In this document: positions 47,160-55,968 of the stretch, piece after piece
Position numbering within the stretch: position 1 is the stretch's first letter
Layout: each line of letters opens with the position of its first letter
Assembly: GCF_023715405.1 (NCBI RefSeq)
Contig: NZ_JAMBOC010000001.1
Location: 310,001 to 374,000, forward strand
DNA: 64,000 nt
Reading direction: 5' to 3'
DNA from: Solibacillus isronensis
GTDB taxonomy: Bacteria; Bacillota; Bacilli; Bacillales_A; Planococcaceae
The notes under the pieces: generated by a model
The model's input: only the letters and a program-made list of their open reading frames with translations
What the model was told of the DNA's origin: nothing
The model's database searches: none
Position numbers and translations under genes: made by a program

Positions 47160-48263
47160 ATGAATGAAATGCCACAATGTATTGGCTGTGGAACAGTGAT
47201 TCAAACTGAAGATAAAAATGGATTAGGGTATGCACCTGCGTCCTCGCTGGAAAAGGAAATGATTATTTGTCAACGTTGTTTCCGTTTAAAAAACTATAAT
47301 GAAATCCAACCTGTTAGCTTAACGGATGATGATTTTTTACGTATTTTAAACGGTCTTGGACAACAGCAAGGTCTGATCGTGAAAATCGTGGATATTTTCG
47401 ATTTCAATGGCAGCTGGCTACCAGGTTTACACCGATTCGTTGGAAATAACCCAGTTCTTTTAGTAGCAAATAAAGCAGACCTTTTACCAAAATCGGTAAA
47501 AGAAAAGAAAGTGATCAACTGGTTGAAACGTGAAGCGAAAGCACTTGGATTAAAGCCGATTGATGTGAAGCTTGTTTCGGCACATAAAGGAATGGGCATG
47601 CAGGAAGTCGTTGAAGCGATTGAAGAATACCGTAATGGTAAAGATGTATATGTTGTAGGTTGTACAAATGTCGGTAAATCGACGTTTATTAACCGTATTA
47701 TTAAGCAAGCTACAGGTGAAGGAGAAATTATTACAACTTCTCATTTCCCGGGAACTACGCTTGATATGATTGGCATTCCGTTAGATGACGGATCATCTTT
47801 ATATGATACACCTGGTATTATCAATCATCACCAAATGGCACACCATATCGATTCAAGTGAATTAAAATATATTATGCCAAAAAAAGAAATTAAACCAAAA
47901 GTGTATCAGCAAAATCCCGGACAAACACTATTTATCGGTGCTCTTGCCCGTTTTGATTTTATACAAGGCGAGCGTTCGGCATTTACTGTACATGTTGCAA
48001 ATGATTTGCCGATCCACCGTACGAAGCTGGAACGTGCGGATCAATTATATGAAGAACATAAAGGTGAGTTATTGGCACCTCCAACGTCTAAACATATTGA
48101 TCAATTACCACCATTAGTACGTCACGAGTTTTCGATCAAAGAACCGAAAACTGATGTAGTTATTTCAGGATTAGGCTGGGTTACAGTACAGCATGCCAAT
48201 GTTGTAGTAGCAGCACACGCACCAAAAGGCGTAGAAGTATTCATTCGTCCATCACTGATTTAA
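47160..48263 (+). CDS. yqeH: Ribosome biogenesis GTPase YqeH
   Basis: YqeH is a circularly permuted GTPase needed for 30S subunit assembly. The 367-residue protein starts with a zinc finger (CIGCG ... CQRC, about 6-45), then G4 (NKADLLPK, about 102-109), G5 (VSAHKG), G1 (GCTNVGKST, about 166-174) and G3 (DTPG, about 215-218), followed by a C-terminal RNA-binding domain. The permuted order G4-G5-G1-G3 is diagnostic. ATG 47160 is preceded by TTAGGAGGAA. Confidence 0.97.
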   Translation: MNEMPQCIGCGTVIQTEDKNGLGYAPASSLEKEMIICQRCFRLKNYNEIQPVSLTDDDFLRILNGLGQQQGLIVKIVDIFDFNGSWLPGLHRFVGNNPVLLVANKADLLPKSVKEKKVINWLKREAKALGLKPIDVKLVSAHKGMGMQEVVEAIEEYRNGKDVYVVGCTNVGKSTFINRIIKQATGEGEIITTSHFPGTTLDMIGIPLDDGSSLYDTPGIINHHQMAHHIDSSELKYIMPKKEIKPKVYQQNPGQTLFIGALARFDFIQGERSAFTVHVANDLPIHRTKLERADQLYEEHKGELLAPPTSKHIDQLPPLVRHEFSIKEPKTDVVISGLGWVTVQHANVVVAAHAPKGVEVFIRPSLI

Positions 48264-48331
48264 TAGAACGGTCTCTTCAACTAATTTAGGGAAAAATTTT
48301 TAACATCTGAAGTGAAGTTAGTTGATTGGTA

Positions 48332-48366
48332 TGAAGGGTAGACGGGCAAATTCGCCTTCTTTTTAT
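48332..48366 (+). terminator. Weak terminator-like element between yqeH and aroE
   Basis: GAAGG (48333-48337) can pair with CCTTC (48355-48359) across an AT/GC-mixed loop and is followed by TTTTT. The stem is short; assignment is tentative. Confidence 0.4.
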
Positions 48367-48419
48367 CAAGTCAATTATTTTACAGTGAATGAATGGTAGC
48401 AGGAAAGAGGGAAATATCG

Positions 48420-49262
48420 ATGAAAAAATGGTTTGCGGTTATTGGGGATCCGATTGCACACTCAAAATCTCCGGAGATGCATAATGCATGGTATGAAGAA
48501 GCGAATGTGGATGCGACGTATATCCCGATACACGTGAAGCCAGAACATCTACAACAAGCTGTTGCATCTTTCAAACTGTTAGGGACAAGCGGCTGGAATG
48601 TAACGATTCCGCATAAACAAGCGATTATTCCGTTCCTGGATGAACTTGACGAGCTTGCCGAAAAGATGGGTGCGGTCAATACGGTCGTGCGTACTGCAGA
48701 AGGTAAATTAAAGGGCTATAATACGGACGGTCCGGGTTTTGTGAAATCACTTGAGCATGTGATCGGTACTACAAAACGTAATGCACCGGTTTTACTGATC
48801 GGAGCAGGTGGCGCAGCCCGCGGTATTGCATTTGCCCTTCAACTAACAGGTTATACGAATATAACAATTGCCAACCGAACAGTTGAAAAAGCACAGCAAA
48901 TTATTGATGAATTACATGCCGGCCAAGCTGTTTCGATGAAAGTAGCAGAACAAAGCCTGGCTAATTATGAAATTTTTATTCAAACAACACCAGCAGGAAT
49001 GGCTACGGGCGACTTTGCATTACCATTTTCGCTTGGAAAGTTCCCGGCAGGCGCAATTGCTGCAGATATTGTGTATAATCCATTAATGACGCCATTTTTG
49101 CAAGCGGCTGAGCAAAAAGGGGCGACAATTGTCAATGGGTTAGGCATGTTCGTGCATCAAGGTGCGATTGCATACGAACACTGGTTAGGTCATTATCCAA
49201 ATACAAATGCAATGATTGCCCGTTTAACGGCGCAATTAGGAGGAAATTATGTTAACAGGTAA
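48420..49262 (+). CDS. aroE: Shikimate dehydrogenase
   Basis: AroE reduces 3-dehydroshikimate to shikimate with NADPH. The 280-residue protein has VIGDPIAHSKSPEMHN (about 6-21, shikimate binding), the catalytic Lys in NVTIPHK (about 59-65), NTDGPGF and the Rossmann loop LIGAGGAARGIAFAL (about 125-139). ATG 48420 follows AAAGAGGG; a longer frame from 48393 is less likely. It overlaps yhbY by 14 bases. Confidence 0.96.
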   Translation: MKKWFAVIGDPIAHSKSPEMHNAWYEEANVDATYIPIHVKPEHLQQAVASFKLLGTSGWNVTIPHKQAIIPFLDELDELAEKMGAVNTVVRTAEGKLKGYNTDGPGFVKSLEHVIGTTKRNAPVLLIGAGGAARGIAFALQLTGYTNITIANRTVEKAQQIIDELHAGQAVSMKVAEQSLANYEIFIQTTPAGMATGDFALPFSLGKFPAGAIAADIVYNPLMTPFLQAAEQKGATIVNGLGMFVHQGAIAYEHWLGHYPNTNAMIARLTAQLGGNYVNR

Positions 49263-49554
49263 ACAAAAACGTTTTTTACGTGCTGAGGCACACCACTTAG
49301 ATCCAATTTTCCAAGTTGGGAAAGGTGGCGTAAATGATGCAATGATTGCACAATTACGTGATGTATTGGAAGCACGCGAACTTATTAAAGTACGCATTTT
49401 AGACAACTGTGAAGAAGACAAAAAAGTTGTGGCGGAAGAACTGGCTGCCGGTACACGTGCCGAGCTTGTTCAACTGATCGGGTTGACAGTTGTTTTATAT
49501 AAAGAATCGCGCAACAACAAAAAAATCGTATTACCAAAAGTAGCTACGAAATAA
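49249..49554 (+). CDS. yhbY: YhbY-family (CRM domain) ribosome assembly RNA-binding protein
   Basis: A 101-residue single CRM domain protein. LTGKQKRFLRAEAHHLDP, the GKGGVND RNA-binding loop (GxxG type, about 24-30) and ARELIKVRIL are typical. Related proteins bind pre-50S particles. The ATG has AGGAGGAA within the end of aroE. Corresponds to B. subtilis yqeI. Confidence 0.95.
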   Translation: MLTGKQKRFLRAEAHHLDPIFQVGKGGVNDAMIAQLRDVLEARELIKVRILDNCEEDKKVVAEELAAGTRAELVQLIGLTVVLYKESRNNKKIVLPKVATK

Positions 49555-49565
49555 GGTGAAGTGTA

Positions 49566-50159
49566 ATGAAGAAAGTCGGTCTTTTTGGCGGAACTTTTAA
49601 TCCACCGCATATTGGACATTTAATGATGGCCAATGAAGTGTATGCAGCGCTTGGTTTGACGGAAGTACGCTTTATGCCGAACGCAAAGCCGCCGCATAAG
49701 GATTTGGCCCGCTCTGCAACAAATGCTCAGCGTCTGCGGATGGTTGAGCTGGCGATCGAGGATATTCCGTATTTTCATGTGGAAACATATGAACTTGAGC
49801 GCGGAGGGGTATCCTATACATTCGATACAATGAAAGCATTGTGTGAACGTGAACCACAAATACAGTTTTATTTTATTATCGGCGGGGACATGATCGATTC
49901 TTTGCATACATGGCACCGTATCGATGAGTTAATGGAACTTGTCACATTTGTTGGAGTGAAGCGCCCGGGCAGTGAAGCAAAATCATGTTACGACGTGTGT
50001 ATGGTGGAAGCCCCGCAAATTGACCTTTCTTCAACATATATTCGAAACCGGTTACAGCAAACAGAGGCACCTTTACAGTTTTTATTGCCTGCTGCAGTTG
50101 AACGGTATATTCGAAAGGAAGGTTTGTATGGAACGTCAAACGATGCTGGCAGCGATTAA
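49566..50159 (+). CDS. nadD: Nicotinate-nucleotide adenylyltransferase
   Basis: NadD makes deamido-NAD from NaMN and ATP. The 197-residue protein has the nucleotidyltransferase signature FGGTFNPPHIGHL (about 7-19), MPNAKPPHK (about 37-45), YFIIGGDM and the C-terminal ISSTxIR-type LSSTYIRNRL (about 157-166). yqeK overlaps its last 32 bases. NiaR at 4.9 kb governs NAD genes in this order of bacteria, though no NiaR site was sought here. Confidence 0.96.
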   Translation: MKKVGLFGGTFNPPHIGHLMMANEVYAALGLTEVRFMPNAKPPHKDLARSATNAQRLRMVELAIEDIPYFHVETYELERGGVSYTFDTMKALCEREPQIQFYFIIGGDMIDSLHTWHRIDELMELVTFVGVKRPGSEAKSCYDVCMVEAPQIDLSSTYIRNRLQQTEAPLQFLLPAAVERYIRKEGLYGTSNDAGSD

Positions 50160-50688
50160 AGATCGAATGCCTGAAAAACGGTATATTCATACCATTGGTG
50201 TAATGGAAACAGCGATCCGTTTAGCTCAACGATACGGTGAAAATCCACAAAAAGCAGAGATTGCGGCTATCTTCCATGATATAGCTAAATATGCGGATGT
50301 TGACTGGATGAAGCAAGTCGTGATTGAACAGCAGTTGGATGCGCGTCTGCTTGACTGGAATGCTGAAATATTGCATGGTCCGGTCGGTGCCTGGATTGTC
50401 GAGACGGAATTCCAAATTAATGATGAAGGCATTTTAAATGCAATTCGTTATCATACTACCGGACGTGCGAATATGACAACTTTTGAGAAAATTATTTATG
50501 TAGCAGATATGATTGAACCAAATCGTAAATTTCAGGGTGTTGAGGAACTAAGAACGTTGGCAGACATCAGTTTAGAGGATGCATTCCGGGCATGTGTGAC
50601 ACATACGCTCAGTTTTTTAGTTTCGTCACAGCAGGCAATTTATCCTGTTTCGATTGAATGCTACAACAGCTTAATAAGAGAGGAATAA
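50128..50688 (+). CDS. yqeK: HD-domain Ap4A hydrolase YqeK
   Basis: The 186-residue protein has the HD phosphohydrolase metal site: His in YIHTIGVMETAI (about 19-30), HD in AAIFHDIAKY (about 49-58), HGPVGAWI, RYHTTG and Asp in YVADMIEPNR. B. subtilis YqeK hydrolyses diadenosine tetraphosphate symmetrically. ATG 50128 follows AAAGGAAGG; an upstream frame to 49972 overlaps nadD and is rejected. rsfS follows 6 bases after the stop. Confidence 0.93.
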   Translation: MERQTMLAAIKDRMPEKRYIHTIGVMETAIRLAQRYGENPQKAEIAAIFHDIAKYADVDWMKQVVIEQQLDARLLDWNAEILHGPVGAWIVETEFQINDEGILNAIRYHTTGRANMTTFEKIIYVADMIEPNRKFQGVEELRTLADISLEDAFRACVTHTLSFLVSSQQAIYPVSIECYNSLIREE

Positions 50689-50694
50689 ACATAC

Positions 50695-51048
50695 ATGAAT
50701 GAAACGTTATTAAATATTACGTACAAAGCAATCGATGACAAGCGAGGAGAGGATATCGTTGCATTAAATATGCAGGGAATTTCACTTTTAGCTGATTATT
50801 TCATCATTGCAGAAGGTAGCTCAGAGCGCCAAGTACAGGCAATTGCACGTGAAATTAAAGAAAAAGCAGAAGAAGCGGGCTACACAGTACGTAAGCTTGA
50901 AGGCTTTGATACTGCACGCTGGATTTTAGTCGATATGGGTGATGTTGTTGCACATATTTTCCATAAAGATGAGCGTGCCTATTACAACCTGGAACGTCTA
51001 TGGGGAGATGCACCACAATTAGACGCGCCACAAATGGACAATGAATAG
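50695..51048 (+). CDS. rsfS: Ribosome silencing factor RsfS
   Basis: RsfS binds L14 and blocks subunit joining when nutrients fall. The 117-residue protein has ALNMQGISLLADYFIIAEGSS, VQAIAREIKEK and the C-terminal WILVDMGDVVAHIF (about 79-92) of the Iojap family. It overlaps yqeM by 8 bases. Confidence 0.95.
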   Translation: MNETLLNITYKAIDDKRGEDIVALNMQGISLLADYFIIAEGSSERQVQAIAREIKEKAEEAGYTVRKLEGFDTARWILVDMGDVVAHIFHKDERAYYNLERLWGDAPQLDAPQMDNE

Positions 51049-51778
51049 TTATGAGCGTTTTGCGGAAGTTTATGATGAATTGATGACCGATATCCCGTAT
51101 ACGGAATATGTGGAATGGATTCAGACATATGCACCTGCACAGAACTATAAAAATCTGCTCGATATTGGCTGTGGTACAGGAACGCTTGCATTATTACTGA
51201 ATAAAGCGGGTTACGCTGTATCAGGGATTGACCTATCGGAAGAAATGCTTGCCATTGCAAGTGCGCGTATGGAGGATGAAAAAGTTTCAATGCCTCTATA
51301 TGCTATGTCAATGGACGAACTGGAAGGTTTCAGCAATTTGGATGTTGCGATCATTCCAATTGACTCGATCAATTATGTAAAAGAGCAGCAAAATGTCGTG
51401 GAAACATTGAAACGGGTATTTGACAGTCTTCGGGAAGGCGGACAACTATTCTTTGATGTACATTCGTTATATAAAATGGACGAAATTTTTCTGGATGGTC
51501 CGTTTACGTATGACGACGGCGAAATTTCATATGTTTGGCATACAGAGCCGGGTGAAGAACCCCATTCTGTGTACCATCAAATGACGTTTTTTGTACTAAC
51601 AGAAAGCGGTCTATATGAACGCTTTGATGAAGAACATTATCAGCGCACATTTGCGTATGAGCAATATGTGAAATGGCTGAAAGAAATCGGTTTTTCTCAC
51701 GTTGAAGTGACGGCAGACTGGATGACAACACAACCGACTGATGAAAGCGAACGAATTTTTATTCGGGCGGTTAAATAA
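51041..51778 (+). CDS. yqeM: Class I SAM-dependent methyltransferase YqeM
   Basis: The 245-residue protein has methyltransferase motif I LLDIGCGTGTLALLL (about 40-54), GIDLSEEMLAIA and an acidic post-motif region. Conserved start YERFAEVYDELM. Its substrate is unknown. It closes the ribosome-assembly cluster; two hairpins follow, the second of which includes the comEA ribosome site. Confidence 0.92.
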   Translation: MNSYERFAEVYDELMTDIPYTEYVEWIQTYAPAQNYKNLLDIGCGTGTLALLLNKAGYAVSGIDLSEEMLAIASARMEDEKVSMPLYAMSMDELEGFSNLDVAIIPIDSINYVKEQQNVVETLKRVFDSLREGGQLFFDVHSLYKMDEIFLDGPFTYDDGEISYVWHTEPGEEPHSVYHQMTFFVLTESGLYERFDEEHYQRTFAYEQYVKWLKEIGFSHVEVTADWMTTQPTDESERIFIRAVK

Positions 51779-51783
51779 AAATA

Positions 51784-51810
51784 GCTGAAAAAGTAAGTTT
51801 CAGCAGTTTT
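51784..51810 (+). terminator. Terminator after yqeM
   Basis: A 7-bp stem GCTGAAA / TTTCAGC followed by AGTTTT. Confidence 0.6.
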
Positions 51811-51820
51811 GATGGAAATA

Positions 51821-51902
51821 CCTTTTCATAAAGAAGCGGAATTTGTATAGTGGATGTAAGCTCCATATATAAAACCTTCTTTATGAAAGGGTGTTTTTTA
51901 TT
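51821..51902 (+). promoter_or_regulatory. Long hairpin containing the comEA ribosome site
   Basis: The arm at 51821-51836 (CCTTTTCATAAAGAAG) pairs over 15 bp with 51876-51890 (CTTCTTTATGAAAGG), one bulged T. An inner hairpin TATA-g-TGGA / TCCATATA lies at 51846-51869. The 3' arm carries GAAAGGGTG, the comEA Shine-Dalgarno, then T6 and the TTG start at 51903. A possible promoter (TTGTAT, 17 bases, TATATA at 51866-51871) lies in the loop. Confidence 0.75.
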
Positions 51903-52550
51903 TTGCAGCCATTTCTGGAGAAGTATAAAAAGCAACTCGCCATTCTGGGCGGAGTCGTTGCTGCGGTATTCATCTACTTATTATTCCTCGATGATTCCTC
52001 GCACAGTGCTGCGATTGAAACAATTGACCAAATGACAATTCCTGCTATTGATGAACCTTCCACAAATCCGGAAACGGAAATCGAAAACGAACATAAGCCA
52101 ATAATGGTGGATGTAAAAGGAGCGGTAAAATATCCGGGTGTGTATACATTATCCGGAGATCAACGGATTGTCGATGCCGTTGAAGCAGCAGGAGGGTACA
52201 CAGACGATGCCAATCCGGTGCTCATTAACCATGCCCAAAGGCTTCAGGATGAAATGGTGATCTATATACCTAAAACTGGCGAAGAGCCTGCGGAGGTAAT
52301 GGAACAGATGATACAGGCGAGTCCGGCGACCGGCTCAGGCAGCGGAAGTACGAAGGGAAAGATTAATATAAATAAAGCGATGGAAGCGGAGTTAACCCAG
52401 CTTCCGGGAATTGGTCCATCCAAAGCAGGTGCGATTATTCAGCATCGGTCCGAACACGGGAATTTTCAAGTTATAGATGATTTAAAAAAAGTAACTGGAA
52501 TCGGGGATAAAACATTTGAGCAGTTAAAGGACTTAATCGACGTAAAATAA
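51903..52550 (+). CDS. comEA: Competence DNA receptor ComEA
   Basis: ComEA is the membrane-anchored receptor that binds transforming double-stranded DNA. The 215-residue protein has one N-terminal membrane helix (about 12-31), a SLBB-type domain (about 65-125, VDVKGAVKYPGVYTL) and a C-terminal pair of helix-hairpin-helix motifs (about 155-215, INKAMEAELTQLPGIGPSKA, VTGIGDKTFEQLK). TTG 51903 is favoured over GTG 51891, which is part of the GAAAGGGTG site. comER, divergent from comEA in B. subtilis, is not present here. Confidence 0.93.
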   Translation: MQPFLEKYKKQLAILGGVVAAVFIYLLFLDDSSHSAAIETIDQMTIPAIDEPSTNPETEIENEHKPIMVDVKGAVKYPGVYTLSGDQRIVDAVEAAGGYTDDANPVLINHAQRLQDEMVIYIPKTGEEPAEVMEQMIQASPATGSGSGSTKGKININKAMEAELTQLPGIGPSKAGAIIQHRSEHGNFQVIDDLKKVTGIGDKTFEQLKDLIDVK

Positions 52551-52635
52551 ACCGAAATTTCTGATTGATCTTACATTGCGAATGTCAGGAACTACGTATA
52601 AACTGATAGGTGACAAAACATTTGGGGGTTATCAT

Positions 52636-53211
52636 ATGGAGCGAATTACTTGGGATCAATTTTTTATGGCGCAAAGTCATTTACTCGCATTAAGAAGCAC
52701 ATGCAGCCGTCTTGCGGTAGGTGCGACAATTGTACGGGAAAAGCGCATCATTGCCGGCGGATATAATGGATCCATTTCAGGTGACGAACACTGTATTGAA
52801 GAAGGTTGCTACGTTGTGGACAACCATTGTGTCCGCACAGTGCATGCCGAAACAAATGCATTACTGCAATGTGCGAAATATGGTACGCCATCAAATGGAG
52901 CGGATCTATATGTCACACATTTCCCATGCCTGCCATGCACGAAGACCATCATTCAAGCTGGTATCAAAAATGTGTACTATGCAAAAGATTATAAAAATAA
53001 TATGTACGCAATGGAATTGTTCAAAAAAGCAGATGTCCATGTTGCGCATATTCCATTTGATGAGGCAAAAATCGACTTTCTGCAAGATGAAAAGTTCGCA
53101 TTAACTGCTGAAATGCTCGAAAAGCTTCGTGAGTTAGGTGCAAGCCGTGATCAGTTGCTCCCATTAGAGGAGAAGATGCATGCTTTATTTGGTAAACTTG
53201 TTCAAGCATAA
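52636..53211 (+). CDS. comEB: ComE operon protein 2, dCMP deaminase family
   Basis: The 191-residue zinc deaminase has the catalytic motifs VHAETNALLQ (HAE, about 70-79) and HFPCLPCTKTI (PCxxC, about 95-105), and an extra CIEEGC insert (about 54-59). It probably deaminates dCMP to dUMP; it is not required for competence in B. subtilis. ATG 52636 follows TTTGGGGG. A frame from 52576 exists without a ribosome site. comEC overlaps its last 32 bases. Confidence 0.93.
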   Translation: MERITWDQFFMAQSHLLALRSTCSRLAVGATIVREKRIIAGGYNGSISGDEHCIEEGCYVVDNHCVRTVHAETNALLQCAKYGTPSNGADLYVTHFPCLPCTKTIIQAGIKNVYYAKDYKNNMYAMELFKKADVHVAHIPFDEAKIDFLQDEKFALTAEMLEKLRELGASRDQLLPLEEKMHALFGKLVQA

Positions 53212-55498
53212 CTGGATATTTTATGCCTTGTCGGTTTGTATCAGTGCACTTGCTGCATTGGAATCGGGAAGGCTTCTTTTCTTGCTGGCATTATTGTTGG
53301 TGTTTAGTCTTTATAAACGACTGGCAAACATTCATTTGCTGTTTATTTTAATAGTTGGCATTGGGAGTTACAGTTATTTTTCCTATGAAATCAATAAGCT
53401 TTCACTACCGGTTGAACTACCGGCAATATTAACATGGACCGACGAGTACAATATAAATGGTGTGATGCTAAGGGGGTTCATGCTTGATGAATCCGGCGAC
53501 AAAGTATATGTCACCTATGAATTGAAAACTGAAAAGGAAAAACAACGCTTCGAGGCACAGCAGCTTGCTGGTACAAGTTTTATTGTAACCGGGGAGCAAG
53601 TATCCCCATCAATCCCCGCACACCGCTATGGCTTTTCTATGGCCCGCTATTTGCAAGGTAAGAATGCAAGAGGTATTATCGAAATTCAGCAGCTCCAATA
53701 TTTTCGGCAAAATAAAAGTTTCATGCAACCTATTTATGAACAGCGCTTTCAGTTAAAAAGGCATATTGAAGAAACGTTCCCGCCATCACTTGCCGCAGAG
53801 GCACAAGCCCTTTTGATTGGTTTCCAGGAAAATGTCGACGAACAGTTAAATCGCGCTTATCAAAAACTCGGGATTACCCATTTATTTGCAATTTCGGGTT
53901 TGCATGTCGCACTTGTCTCATTCCTGTTTTTTCAGTTATTGCTCCGCTTGAGGATACGTAGAGAGGTCGCTACAGTATTTTTGCTTATTTTATTGCCGTT
54001 GTATGCAATTTTAGCAGGAGGGGCACCGTCTATTTGGCGTGCAGTAAGTGTCGTGGAATTTGTCTTGCTAGCACAGTATGTTCGTTGGAAAATACCGATG
54101 GATGATGCATTGTCGCTCAGCTTTATTATGTTTGTCTTATTAGAGCCTGGTGCAGTTTTTCAAGTCGGCTTTCAGCTATCCTATTTGGCTACTTACAGCT
54201 TAGTTTATTCCAGCCGTATTTTAGCTCGCTACTCAAATTTTTGGGTACAATCCTTCTACATTACGTTCGTTTGCCAAATCCTTGTTTATCCTTTATTACT
54301 GTTCCACTTTTACGAAATTAGCCTATCCTCTTTTATCGCCAATATTTTCTTCGTCCCTCTTTTTTCATTTATTGTTTTACCGACCAATCTATTTGTCCTT
54401 GTGCTGACTTATTTGCCACTCCCGTTTGACTCCATTCTGTTCTTTATATATGAGCCGTTGCGTACAGCGCTGACAAATTTCATTCTCTTCATTCAGCAGC
54501 CGATTGTCCAAATGTGGAACCCCGGGAAACCTTCGATGATATGGCTTATGGTTTTATACGGTTCGGTTTTTTTCACTTTTTATTTGCTTGATCAGCAAGC
54601 TCCGTTAAAGAAAGCCATCTTTGCTTTAGTACTGCCTGCATTTATATTTCATATACAGCCATTTTTGCATAGTGATCTGAAAATGGCCTTTGTCAACGTC
54701 GGTCAAGGGGACTGCATTGTCATTGAATTGCCGTACAGAAAATCGGTCATTGTCATCGATGCAGGGGGCTTGTTGAGATTTGAACAGGAAACATGGAAAG
54801 AGCGGAAAACTCCCTATGAGGTTGGGCGTCAAGTTGTCGTTCCCTATTTAAAAGGGCGAGGAATCCAAACAATCGATACATTTATGCTGTCACATGCGGA
54901 TGCGGATCATGTAGAGGGGGCTGAAGAAGTGTTGCGGGAAGTGATTGTAAAGGAGGTGCACGTTACACCAGGTTCAATCACCAAACCGGTTATGAACGAT
55001 TTTTTGCATGAGCTGGAGAAAACAAATACGAAACTGATTGAGAAAATGGCTGGTCATAAGTGGCAAATAGGAGAAACAGCTTTTGAATATTTATGGCCAT
55101 TGGAAATCGAATATGAAGGAAATAATGATTCGCTCGTTCTACTCGTTAAGCATGAGGCATTTCGGGCATTATTTACAGGAGATTTGGAGCAGGAAGGCGA
55201 GAGGGAACTGATTCGGCTTTATAACGAGAAATTACGTAACATCGATTTATTGAAGGCCGGGCATCATGGCAGTAAAACATCAAGCACCGAGGAATTTATA
55301 ACAGTAACAAACCCTAAATTTGTTGTGTTTATGGCAGGTGAAAATAACCGTTATAATCATCCGCATATTGATGTTGTCAATCGGTTTGAGGCGAAAAAAA
55401 TTCCATACTCGACAACAGGAATAGATGGTACGGTAGAAATTTTTGTCTCACAAAATCAAATGTATATTGAAAAATCGAATTCTCTTTTTATGAAATAA
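53180..55498 (+). CDS. comEC: DNA internalization channel ComEC/Rec2
   Basis: ComEC forms the membrane channel for single-stranded DNA uptake. The 772-residue protein has an N-terminal OB-containing DUF4131 region (about 1-170), the Competence membrane domain (about 200-490, HLFAISGLHVALVSFLFFQ is the hallmark) and a C-terminal metallo-beta-lactamase domain (about 500-770, VNVGQGDCIVIELP, LSHADADHVEGAEE and LKAGHHGSKTSS), thought to degrade the non-transforming strand. ATG 53180 follows GAGGAGAAG inside comEB. Confidence 0.96.
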   Translation: MLYLVNLFKHNWIFYALSVCISALAALESGRLLFLLALLLVFSLYKRLANIHLLFILIVGIGSYSYFSYEINKLSLPVELPAILTWTDEYNINGVMLRGFMLDESGDKVYVTYELKTEKEKQRFEAQQLAGTSFIVTGEQVSPSIPAHRYGFSMARYLQGKNARGIIEIQQLQYFRQNKSFMQPIYEQRFQLKRHIEETFPPSLAAEAQALLIGFQENVDEQLNRAYQKLGITHLFAISGLHVALVSFLFFQLLLRLRIRREVATVFLLILLPLYAILAGGAPSIWRAVSVVEFVLLAQYVRWKIPMDDALSLSFIMFVLLEPGAVFQVGFQLSYLATYSLVYSSRILARYSNFWVQSFYITFVCQILVYPLLLFHFYEISLSSFIANIFFVPLFSFIVLPTNLFVLVLTYLPLPFDSILFFIYEPLRTALTNFILFIQQPIVQMWNPGKPSMIWLMVLYGSVFFTFYLLDQQAPLKKAIFALVLPAFIFHIQPFLHSDLKMAFVNVGQGDCIVIELPYRKSVIVIDAGGLLRFEQETWKERKTPYEVGRQVVVPYLKGRGIQTIDTFMLSHADADHVEGAEEVLREVIVKEVHVTPGSITKPVMNDFLHELEKTNTKLIEKMAGHKWQIGETAFEYLWPLEIEYEGNNDSLVLLVKHEAFRALFTGDLEQEGERELIRLYNEKLRNIDLLKAGHHGSKTSSTEEFITVTNPKFVVFMAGENNRYNHPHIDVVNRFEAKKIPYSTTGIDGTVEIFVSQNQMYIEKSNSLFMK

Positions 55499-55543
55499 AA
55501 AATGGAATGGTTTCTCATTTTAACAAGAAACCATCCCACTTTT
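55499..55543. terminator. Bidirectional terminator between comEC and yqzM
   Basis: Stem ATGGTTTCT / AGAAACCAT extended outward by TGG / CCA after one mismatch, with A- and T-rich flanks, between convergent genes. Confidence 0.8.
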
Positions 55544-55549
55544 AAGGAA

Positions 55550-55723
55550 TTACAGACGTGTAGCTGCTTCTACGATTGTTGCAATAATAAACAATACGAT
55601 GAAGAATCCGCCACCGATGGCGAAACCGTAACCGGCATCTGGGAAGTCATTGCTTTTCATCGCTCGGCCACGACCTTCAAATGGGTTTTCAGCTACATAG
55701 TTTGGATCTTGATGTCCTGCCAT
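55550..55723 (-). CDS. yqzM: YqzM family small membrane protein
   Basis: The minus strand encodes a 57-residue protein, MAGHQDPNYVAENPFEGRGR at the N-terminus and a single C-terminal membrane helix (about 31-52, GYGFAIGGGFFIVLFIIATI). It resembles B. subtilis YqzM, which lies at the same place between comEC and holA. Function is unknown. ATG 55723 has GGAGGG at ideal distance. It was found by reading the gap; an overlapping plus-strand frame there has no merit. Confidence 0.85.
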   Translation of the reverse strand: MAGHQDPNYVAENPFEGRGRAMKSNDFPDAGYGFAIGGGFFIVLFIIATIVEAATRL

Positions 55724-55968
55724 AAGTATCCCTCCTAATCTTCAATAATTATAGAATATTCTAACTAAAAATGCTATATGAAATGCTAATTATTCCTTTT
55801 ATTGGTTTATTGAATCGGTGTGAGCTTCAATAAAAATCCATAAGTAAATAGAGAAGAGGTCGGCCATATAAATTCTTCTTCAAGGCATATTGTGATGTGA
55901 AACTGAACATCCTCAATAACGTAAAAAGTGGTATACTTAGAACTACGAAAGTAAAGGAGGTTCCCAGT

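Noticed and set aside
55502..55738. 78-residue plus-strand frame after comEC
   Set aside because: It starts in the terminator and overlaps yqzM, whose minus-strand frame has a good ribosome site, a membrane helix and conserved synteny.
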